Below the pieces are notes generated by a model. It ran no database searches. It was not told the origin of the DNA and saw only the letters and a program-made list of their open reading frames with translations. Below are positions 1 through 4,893 of a DNA stretch of 6,475 bases, piece after piece. Position numbers and translations under genes: made by a program. This stretch comes from G039029935 sp039029935 (GTDB lineage: Bacteria > Chloroflexota > Anaerolineae > Caldilineales > Caldilineaceae). Position 1 is the stretch's first letter. Each line of letters begins with the position of its first letter. The stretch is from assembly GCA_039029935.1 (NCBI GenBank), contig JBCCFC010000802.1:1-6475 (forward strand). Direction: 5' to 3'.

Positions 1-1
1 G

Positions 2-52
2 TATAAAACGTATATGGCAAATACGGGACGCATCATCCCGAAGATTGTCTAA
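2..52 (+). CDS. Possible C-terminal tail of an upstream gene (partial)
   Basis: Reading from base 2 the frame is open from the window edge to a TAA at 50-52, giving about 16 residues ending in Gly-Arg-Ile-Ile-Pro-Lys-Ile-Val. An open stretch this short is easily expected by chance. The support is positional: the stop lies 6 bases before the first octamer array, like the 6 bases between the dehydrogenase stop and its array. I do not recognise the product. The hairpin CGGGA/TCCCG (24-40) would lie inside the coding end. Confidence 0.25.
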   Translation, partial: YKTYMANTGRIIPKIV

Positions 53-58
53 AAGCGT

Positions 59-202
59 GTCAGGTAGTCAGCACTTCAGCTAGTCAGCACTTCAGCACTT
101 CAGCTAGTCAGCACTTCAGCACTTCAGCTAGTCAGCACTTCAGCCTGATAGCTGACACGCTGACTGGCTGACTGGCTGACACGCTGACCACCTGACTAGC
201 TA
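59..202. repeat. Octamer-phased palindromic array A (18 units)
   Basis: Eighteen consecutive 8-base units fill this stretch without a phase slip. The left half uses GTCAGCAC, TTCAGCAC and TTCAGCTA. A 24-base higher-order unit made of those three octamers is repeated exactly at 83-106 and 107-130. The right half uses ACACGCTG and ACTGGCTG. The halves pair about a centre near 147/148: CAGC 141-144 with GCTG 151-154, then GCAGTC-type stems every 8 bases separated by 3-base mismatches. The word set differs from arrays C to E, but period, architecture and position (ending just before a Shine-Dalgarno leader) are the same. Confidence 0.95.
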
Positions 203-221
203 ACCAAAAGGAACAAAAATC
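203..221 (+). promoter_or_regulatory. Leader and Shine-Dalgarno for the fasciclin gene
   Basis: AAAAGGAA (206-213) is a good Shine-Dalgarno sequence 8 bases before ATG 222. The context TAACC-AAAAGGAA-CAAAAATC closely matches the leader before the second binding protein at 4873-4890. This spacing favours ATG 222 over the in-frame ATG at 234. Confidence 0.8.
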
Positions 222-1241
222 ATGAAAATTTCAATGAAAACGACCTACACAATTCTCGCCATTTTGCTGATGGCCGTTCTCAGCGGGTGTGGCATGGCAG
301 CGGTGGAAACACCTGACCGTCCCATTGAAATCACCGTTGAGGATGCTTTGGCCGCACAGGAGACCTTGATGGGTGCATTGGCAACTGGATCAGCGACGTT
401 GACCGAGGCCGAATTTAGTAGCTTCTTGACGAAACTGCTCGAAGCCAACAGTGGACCCAACCAGCCCGTCGAGTCAATCATGGCGTGGATCGAGCCAGAT
501 GCGTTGCACATGCGCGCCACACTTAAAGAAGGTGTCATGATGGCAGGTGCAGGCAGTACGCTTGACTTGGTTGGCAACTTGGCGATTGTTGATGGGCAAC
601 TCAATGTCGAACTGATCCAAGTGGCGTCGGGTGCATTTTCTGCAAGCGGTCCGCTCTTGACCCCCATCGCGGCGCAGATCAACGGTGCGCTTTCACAGCA
701 ATTGCCACCACTACCACTGGGCATCACCCAAGACACAGGCGTGTTGACCATTGGGCTGGGTGCGGCGGGTGCAGCCAGCGATGATATGCCTGCCGAAGAG
801 GCCGAAGCGGACACCATTGCAGGCATCGTTGTGGCAGCAAGCCAAGCCGATGAGCCAGAGTTCACCTCGCTATTGGCCGCAGTGGAAGTCGCAGGCTTTG
901 CCACGCTGTTGAGCCAAGAGGGTCCATTCACCGTCTTTGCACCCACCGACGACGCCTTTGCTGCGTTGCCAGAAGGGATGCTCGACCGCCTCCTCAGCAG
1001 CGTCATCTCCACCCAAGCGGTCCTGCAATATCATGTGTTGGATGGCAAAGTCATGGCCGCTGATGTCGTCGCATTGGATGGACAAGCCGCCCCAACGCTT
1101 TTTGGCGCACCACTTGCCATTAGTGTTGATGGTGATGCTGTCATGATCAATGGCGAAGTGCAGGTGATCCAGATGGATATCGAAGCCAGCAATGGGGTGA
1201 TTCACGTGATTGACACGGTGTTGATTCCTGAACGTCCATAG
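222..1241 (+). CDS. Fasciclin (FAS1) domain lipoprotein
   Basis: The 339-residue product is predicted to be exported and lipid-anchored outside the membrane. It has a short basic start, a hydrophobic segment (about 9-20) and a lipobox Leu-Ser-Gly-Cys with the acylated Cys at 23. The C-terminal FAS1 domain spans about 200-337, with the typical box Phe-Thr-Val-Phe-Ala-Pro-Thr-Asp-Asp-Ala-Phe (236-246), Tyr-His-Val-Leu-Asp-Gly (270-275) and the closing Asn-Gly-Val-Ile-His-Val-Ile-Asp (324-331). FAS1 domains generally mediate cell adhesion or matrix binding. Residues 35-185 form a separate region with alternating hydrophobic strands and no motif I recognise; it vaguely recalls small lipid-binding beta folds (LmeA/YpmS type), which is speculative. 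An acidic Ala/Glu linker (185-197) joins the two. An alternative start at 234 gives Met-Lys-Thr-Thr-Tyr, resembling the starts of the two binding proteins downstream, but the Shine-Dalgarno spacing favours 222. The GST-like gene follows after 24 bases, probably on the same transcript. Confidence 0.93.
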   Translation: MKISMKTTYTILAILLMAVLSGCGMAAVETPDRPIEITVEDALAAQETLMGALATGSATLTEAEFSSFLTKLLEANSGPNQPVESIMAWIEPDALHMRATLKEGVMMAGAGSTLDLVGNLAIVDGQLNVELIQVASGAFSASGPLLTPIAAQINGALSQQLPPLPLGITQDTGVLTIGLGAAGAASDDMPAEEAEADTIAGIVVAASQADEPEFTSLLAAVEVAGFATLLSQEGPFTVFAPTDDAFAALPEGMLDRLLSSVISTQAVLQYHVLDGKVMAADVVALDGQAAPTLFGAPLAISVDGDAVMINGEVQVIQMDIEASNGVIHVIDTVLIPERP

Positions 1242-1265
1242 ATAGTTATTGGAGAAACGTCGCGT

Positions 1266-1982
1266 ATGAGCTATGTGTTGCATAACAGATTGGGTTCTGG
1301 TGGATTTATCATCGAGGCGACGCTGGCACTTGCTGGCGTAGAAATGACCTATAATCCAATCGAATCAATACCGAATACGCCAGTTCAAGAGCATATCGCT
1401 GACATCAACCCTTGGGGGCAGGTACCTGTTTTAGAGACACCACAGGGTGACGTTATCACCGAAGTCGCCGCCATCATTTGCTATCTAGCGCAACATGAAG
1501 ATGCCTGTCGAAATGGTCCACATTTGTGGAATATTGATACTGCATCCTATCTTCGATGGAGCGTGTTCATGTCAGTCAACATCTATGAGGGTATATTGAG
1601 ACAAAGCTATCCCCATAGATATTTTGATGTTTCATCAGGCTTAGATGCCAAAAATCCTGCCAGCGACACTGTGGTGGAAGCGGCTGTCCAAGCAGAAATG
1701 AGCATGTGTATCAAAACAAGTGCGAAAAAACGGGTGCATGAGGCATTTTTGTTGCTTGAGGATGTCATTGATGAGGGTGATTTCCTTCTTGGTCCCAAAA
1801 TGTCCTCTTGTGATATTTTTCTGGCCCTGCTATATGCATGGCACAACAAGCAGCCCGATTTACCAAAGTGTTGTGAAATCACCCGACGTGTTGCATCGCA
1901 CCGTCTTATCAATCCAATCTGGGAAAGAAATTTTCACGACCGTCTGGATGAGAAATGGCACGAGATCAGGCCGCTTTGGTAA
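1266..1982 (+). CDS. Glutathione S-transferase-like protein
   Basis: The 238-residue product has the usual cytosolic GST length and layout. A thioredoxin-like N-terminal domain (about 1-77) contains Asn-Pro-Trp-Gly-Gln-Val-Pro-Val-Leu (48-56), with the cis-proline at 54. An all-helical C-terminal domain (about 93-235) contains Phe-Leu-Leu-Gly-Pro (172-177 region) and Ser-Cys-Asp-Ile-Phe-Leu-Ala (180-187), the N-capping and hydrophobic-staple Asp region of GSTs. The motif normally read as Glu-Ser-Ala-Ala-Ile is Glu-Val-Ala-Ala-Ile here (66-70), so the Ser that usually contacts the gamma-glutamyl part of glutathione is missing. Substrate and even thiol use are therefore uncertain. GGAG at 1251-1254 lies 11 bases before ATG 1266. 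It is probably co-transcribed with the fasciclin gene. Lines 1501-1680 run at about 42-45% G+C against about 60% at 841-900 and 52% at 2581-2640, and it is the only gene here without an array in front. Confidence 0.88.
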   Translation: MSYVLHNRLGSGGFIIEATLALAGVEMTYNPIESIPNTPVQEHIADINPWGQVPVLETPQGDVITEVAAIICYLAQHEDACRNGPHLWNIDTASYLRWSVFMSVNIYEGILRQSYPHRYFDVSSGLDAKNPASDTVVEAAVQAEMSMCIKTSAKKRVHEAFLLLEDVIDEGDFLLGPKMSSCDIFLALLYAWHNKQPDLPKCCEITRRVASHRLINPIWERNFHDRLDEKWHEIRPLW

Positions 1983-1988
1983 ATAAAC

Positions 1989-2030
1989 GAGCGGTGGATA
2001 CCGACCGGAAGTAAGGTGTAGCGTATCCAC
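1989..2030. repeat. Inverted repeat just after the GST-like gene
   Basis: GTGGATAC (1994-2001) and GTATCCAC (2023-2030) are perfect 8-base complements around a 21-base loop, starting 11 bases after the stop codon. GAGCGGTG (1989-1996), overlapping the left arm, is the same octamer word used in arrays B, D and E. No T-run follows the right arm, so it is not a standard intrinsic terminator. Confidence 0.75.
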
Positions 2031-2045
2031 AATCCGAGTGGAGCA

Positions 2046-2138
2046 GTGAGTGGTGGGGCTGTGAGCGGTGGGGCTGTCGTCTGTTCAACCTGTACCGACT
2101 GGGCAAGCGACAGATTCACCGCTCACCGCCCCACTGAT
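2046..2138. repeat. Long GC-rich hairpin (array B) before the aldehyde dehydrogenase
   Basis: Two 15-base direct repeats, GTGAGTGGTGGGGCT (2046-2060) and GTGAGCGGTGGGGCT (2061-2075), differ at one base. The segment 2051-2079 pairs with 2108-2136 through CTGTCG/CGACAG (inner), GTGAGCGGTG/CACCGCTCAC (middle) and a GGGGTG/CACCCC-type stem (outer). Only two of the 29 positions are clear mismatches and about four are G-T wobbles; the loop is 28 bases. The word GAGCGGTG/CACCGCTC is shared with arrays D and E, but the 8-base register is not kept here. The Shine-Dalgarno begins immediately after the right arm. Confidence 0.9.
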
Positions 2139-2155
2139 AAAAGGAAACGAACAAC
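2139..2155 (+). promoter_or_regulatory. Shine-Dalgarno leader of the aldehyde dehydrogenase
   Basis: AAAAGGA (2139-2145) lies 10 bases before ATG 2156. The bases directly before the ATG, GAAACGAACAAC (2144-2155), recur exactly at 3725-3736 and 4896-4907, where they are coding (from the third base of the GTG start to codon 5) in the two binding-protein genes. Confidence 0.8.
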
Positions 2156-3574
2156 ATGCAAGAATATCTAAACTTCTATATCAACGGTGAGTGGGTTGCG
2201 CCCACCACGCCAAAAACATTGGATGTCATCAATCCAGCCACAGAACAGCCATTCGCTGTCATCAGCCTTGGTTCTGCCGAGGATGTGGACATTGCTGTCA
2301 AAGCAGCACGAGCAGCCTTTGAAACATTTTCACAGACAACCATTGAAGAGCGCATCGAAATGCTACAAAGGATCAAAGAAGTCTATAAGACACGCTATGA
2401 GGATATTGCGAGAGGCATCATGATGGAGATGGGTGCACCGAACAGTCTGGCAAGTGGTCCACAGACGGCGGTTGGTCTGCGTCACATCAACAGTGCAATC
2501 AGCGCACTGCAAAACTTTGAATTTGAGACCAAGGCGGGGAATGCTGACATTACCCATGAACCCATTGGTGTTTGTGGCTTGATTACACCTTGGAACTGGC
2601 CGATCAACCAGATTGTCTCCAAAGTTGCACCTGCACTGGCGGCTGGATGTACGATGTTGCTCAAACCGAGTGAAATCGCACCCATCAGCGGACTTGTCTT
2701 TTCTGAGGTGATGCATGAGGCGAATATCCCTGCGGGCGTCTATAACATGATCAACGGCACGGGATTAGAAGTAGGCGAGGCCATGTCTGCCCATCCCGAT
2801 ATCGACATGATGTCCTTCACTGGCTCGACACGTGGTGGTGTTGCCGTTGCCAAAGGCTCTGCGGATTCTGTCAAGCGGGTTAGCCAGGAGTTGGGTGGCA
2901 AATCAGCCAACATCATTCTGGAAGATTCGGACTTTGCCGAAGTCGTTTCGCGCGGTGTCACGCACATGATGAGCAACAGTGGTCAGTCGTGCAATGCACC
3001 CAGTCGTATGTTGGTGCCAAATGAGCGCATGCAAGAGGCCATTGATGTTGCACGCAAAGCCGCTGCTAATGTCATTGCTGGTGCGCCCGATGACGAAGAG
3101 GCCGACATTGGTCCCGTTGTCAGCGATGTGCAGTTTAACAAGATTCAACGCCTGATTCAGGCTGGCATTGACGAAGGCGCAACGCTCGTCGTCGGTGGGC
3201 CGGGCAAACCAGATGGCTTGGAGACAGGCTACTATGTCAAACCAACCGTCTTTGCCAACGTGGACAACAATATGACCATTGCCCGTGAAGAAATCTTTGG
3301 GCCAGTTCTCTCCATTCTCGGCTATGAGGATGAAGAGGATGCTGTCCAGATTGCCAATGACACCGACTATGGGTTGGCTGGCTATGTTGCCTCCAACAAC
3401 CTTGACCACGCTCGTCAAGTCGCCAAGCGCATTCGTGCCGGACAGATTCACGTCAACTACCAAGGCGGTGATACAGATGTCCCCTTTGGTGGCTACAAGC
3501 AGTCTGGCAATGGCCGTGAGAAGGGGCTGTGGGGCTTGGAAGAGTTCTTGGAAGTGAAGGCTGTGATTGTATAA
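2156..3574 (+). CDS. NAD(P)-dependent aldehyde dehydrogenase
   Basis: The 472-residue product is a full-length member of the aldehyde dehydrogenase superfamily, cytosolic, oxidising an aldehyde to a carboxylate. The catalytic residues are all visible: Asn147 in Thr-Pro-Trp-Asn-Trp-Pro, Lys170 in Leu-Lys-Pro-Ser-Glu (cofactor binding), the Phe-Thr-Gly-Ser-Thr loop (221-225), the general base Glu245 in Glu-Leu-Gly-Gly-Lys-Ser, the nucleophile Cys279 in Gly-Gln-Ser-Cys, and Glu-Glu-Ile-Phe-Gly-Pro (378-383). The C-terminal Pro-Phe-Gly-Gly-Tyr-Lys-Gln-Ser-Gly (443-451) and the closing Glu-Glu-Phe-Leu-Glu-Val-Lys (462-468) are typical. The insert Gly-Gly-Pro-Gly-Lys-Pro-Asp-Gly-Leu (347-355) and general pattern resemble the subgroup that includes Rhodococcus CddD (6-oxolauric acid dehydrogenase) and related staphylococcal proteins; this comes from memory of the family. 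The substrate cannot be told from sequence. The neighbouring GST-like gene fits aldehyde or electrophile detoxification, but the two are separated by 173 bases with hairpins. Confidence 0.96.
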   Translation: MQEYLNFYINGEWVAPTTPKTLDVINPATEQPFAVISLGSAEDVDIAVKAARAAFETFSQTTIEERIEMLQRIKEVYKTRYEDIARGIMMEMGAPNSLASGPQTAVGLRHINSAISALQNFEFETKAGNADITHEPIGVCGLITPWNWPINQIVSKVAPALAAGCTMLLKPSEIAPISGLVFSEVMHEANIPAGVYNMINGTGLEVGEAMSAHPDIDMMSFTGSTRGGVAVAKGSADSVKRVSQELGGKSANIILEDSDFAEVVSRGVTHMMSNSGQSCNAPSRMLVPNERMQEAIDVARKAAANVIAGAPDDEEADIGPVVSDVQFNKIQRLIQAGIDEGATLVVGGPGKPDGLETGYYVKPTVFANVDNNMTIAREEIFGPVLSILGYEDEEDAVQIANDTDYGLAGYVASNNLDHARQVAKRIRAGQIHVNYQGGDTDVPFGGYKQSGNGREKGLWGLEEFLEVKAVIV

Positions 3575-3580
3575 CGGGGA

Positions 3581-3700
3581 AGCGTTGGAGCGTTGGAGCG
3601 TTGGAGCGTTGGAGCGTTGGAGCGTTGGAGCGTTGGAGCAGGAAAGCGTTCCACCATTCCACCATTCCACCGTTCCACCATTCCACCATTCTATCGCTTT
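3581..3700. repeat. Octamer-phased palindromic array C (15 units)
   Basis: Seven perfect AGCGTTGG units (3581-3636) are followed by AGCAGGAA, AGCGTTCC and then ACCATTCC-type units (ACCATTCC four times with one ACCGTTCC and one end variant) to 3700, all in one 8-base register. TTGGA (3633-3637) can pair with TCCA (3650-3653), and outward the arms match at about 5 to 6 of every 8 positions. The array starts 6 bases after the dehydrogenase stop. Because 24 bases code for 8 residues, every frame through the array reads as an 8-residue repeat (Leu-Glu-Arg-Trp-Ser-Val-Gly-Ala and similar). This creates spurious ORFs on both strands. Confidence 0.96.
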
Positions 3701-3722
3701 ATTAACAAAAGGACGAGTTATT
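3701..3722 (+). promoter_or_regulatory. Shine-Dalgarno leader deciding the GTG start at 3723
   Basis: AAAAGGA (3707-3713) lies 9 bases before GTG 3723. The preceding ATTAAC continues the array register and corresponds to TTAACC in the other leaders. This site places the start at the signal peptide and not at the in-frame ATG 3567, which lies inside the dehydrogenase gene. Confidence 0.85.
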
Positions 3723-4703
3723 GTGAAACGAACAACGTATTTTATCACAACACTTTTGGTTCTGGCTTTGCTGACGGCATGTGCATCCATCCAGCCAGTT
3801 GCGGCACCAGAAACAGCGGCAGAAGAGGCTGACACAGCAACTGTACAAGAAATTACACATGAACTGGGTACAACCATGATTGATGGTGTGCCGGAACGCG
3901 TTGTTGTGCTGGAATATTCCTACGCCGACAACCTTGGGACATTGGGCATTGCACCTGTGGGCTATGCCGTTGATTCCATGCCGGATTATCTGCTGCCCTT
4001 CACCGCAGAGGTTGGTGCCGAAGAGGTCGGTACGCGTGCGGAACCGAGCCTAGAGGCCATTGCTCTGCTTGACCCTGATCTGATCATCGGTGATCTACGT
4101 CGTCATACCGAAATCTATGATCAATTGAGCGAAATCGCACCAACGGTTATCTTCAACAGTCTGCGTGGCAGCTACCAAGATCAGCTTGATACCTTTGAGG
4201 TCATTGCGCAGATTTTAGGGATGGAAGCGGAGGCAGCGACCCTCATCAGTGAGCACGAAGAGGCGTTTGCCGCCACTGCCAACGCAACCAATCCTGACGC
4301 GGGCGAATTTGTCATCGGTGTCCTCTGGTCGGGCCGGTACACGGCCCACTCCAACGAGAGCTTCATGGGGTCCTTTGTCGAGAGTCTGGGGCGTACCAAT
4401 GCCCTTGCAACGCGCGAGGGCGAAACCCAGTACATCCTTGAGTTGGAAGGATTTGCCACCATCAACCCCAGCAGCGTTGTTATCCTCTGTGCGCCCGGCG
4501 ACCAAGCGGTGTTGGACGAGCTACAAGCCGAACCTGTCTGGCAAGCCTCTGACGCCTTCCAAAACAATCAAGTCTACATTTTTAATCGCAATCTGTGGTC
4601 AAAGGGGCGCGGATTAATGGCATTTGAAGCAATTCTGCAAGATGCCGTTGACAGCGGTCTGCTTGCAGAGACGGAAAGCACAAACACGTCTGTTTGCCCG
4701 TAA
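3723..4703 (+). CDS. Fe(III)-siderophore-type ABC substrate-binding lipoprotein (first copy)
   Basis: From GTG 3723 the product is 326 residues, a lipid-anchored extracytoplasmic binding protein of the FecB/FhuD/BtuF (TroA-like) class, which captures iron chelates or cobalamin for an ABC importer. The signal peptide Met-Lys-Arg-Thr-Thr-Tyr-Phe plus hydrophobic core ends in Leu-Thr-Ala-Cys, with the lipidated Cys at 20. An Ala/Glu-rich linker (26-42) follows. The two-lobed domain starts at Pro-Glu-Arg-Val-Val-Val-Leu (57-63) and shows Leu-Gly-Ile-Ala-Pro-Val-Gly (74-80), Glu-Pro-Ser-Leu-Glu (107-111; family glutamates of this loop contact the permease), Asp-Pro-Asp-Leu-Ile-Ile-Gly (117-123), Ile-Ala-Pro-Thr-Val-Ile (138-143), Gly-Ser-Phe-Val-Glu-Ser-Leu-Gly (216-223) and Asn-Gln-Val-Tyr (282-285). 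An in-frame ATG at 3567 would add 52 residues encoded by array C and bury the signal peptide; I reject it. No permease or ATPase gene is in view. The ligand is inferred only at class level. Confidence 0.92.
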   Translation: MKRTTYFITTLLVLALLTACASIQPVAAPETAAEEADTATVQEITHELGTTMIDGVPERVVVLEYSYADNLGTLGIAPVGYAVDSMPDYLLPFTAEVGAEEVGTRAEPSLEAIALLDPDLIIGDLRRHTEIYDQLSEIAPTVIFNSLRGSYQDQLDTFEVIAQILGMEAEAATLISEHEEAFAATANATNPDAGEFVIGVLWSGRYTAHSNESFMGSFVESLGRTNALATREGETQYILELEGFATINPSSVVILCAPGDQAVLDELQAEPVWQASDAFQNNQVYIFNRNLWSKGRGLMAFEAILQDAVDSGLLAETESTNTSVCP

Positions 4704-4715
4704 TATAAACGGTGG

Positions 4716-4867
4716 AGCATTGGAGCGGGAAAGCGGGAAAGCGATGGAGCAGGAAAGCGAAAAAGCGGGAAAGCGTAGCAACAACTCCAACGTTCCATCG
4801 CTCCACCGCTCCACCGCTCCACCGCTCCAACGTTCCATCGCTCTATCGCTCCACCGCTCTAACGATT
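4716..4867. repeat. Octamer-phased palindromic array D (19 units)
   Basis: Nineteen 8-base units in unbroken register begin 12 bases after the previous stop. The left arm is made of AGCGGGAA, AGCGATGG, AGCAGGAA and AGCATTGG variants. A centre near 4772-4787 (AGCGTAGC, AACAACTC) leads to a right arm of CACCGCTC, CATCGCTC and CAACGTTC variants. AGCGATGG (4740-4747) is the exact complement of CCATCGCT (4795-4802), and GGTGGAGC (4711-4718) of GCTCCACC. The arms therefore fold into an imperfect hairpin with stems repeating every 8 bases. Confidence 0.96.
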
Positions 4868-4893
4868 AATATTTAACCAAAGGACAAATCATT
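4868..4893 (+). promoter_or_regulatory. Shine-Dalgarno leader of the second binding protein
   Basis: AAAGGA (4879-4884) lies 9 bases before GTG 4894. TTTAACC-AAAGGA-CAAATC is nearly the same as the fasciclin-gene leader (203-221), and a similar sequence appears after array E at 6100-6119 without an obvious gene. Confidence 0.8.

Noticed and set aside
14..27. Similarity of ATGGCAAATACGGG (14-27) to ATGGCAAATGCGCG (6274-6287)
   Set aside because: Twelve of 14 bases match, but nothing around the two sites is alike, so I treat it as coincidence and not as terminal repeats.
3581..3700. CRISPR array
   Set aside because: The repeat unit is 8 bases with no unique spacers and no cas genes.
2903..3877. 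Long minus-strand open frame of 324 codons, and other minus-strand frames at 245-1012, 4930-5466 and 5889-6155
   Set aside because: They lie opposite strongly supported genes or run through the repeat arrays. Their translations show no domain motif and are low-complexity where they cross arrays.
4860..4893. Fur-type iron operator before the second binding protein
   Set aside because: The A+T-rich leader does not show the GATAAT-type hexamer triplet; only general A+T richness is present.
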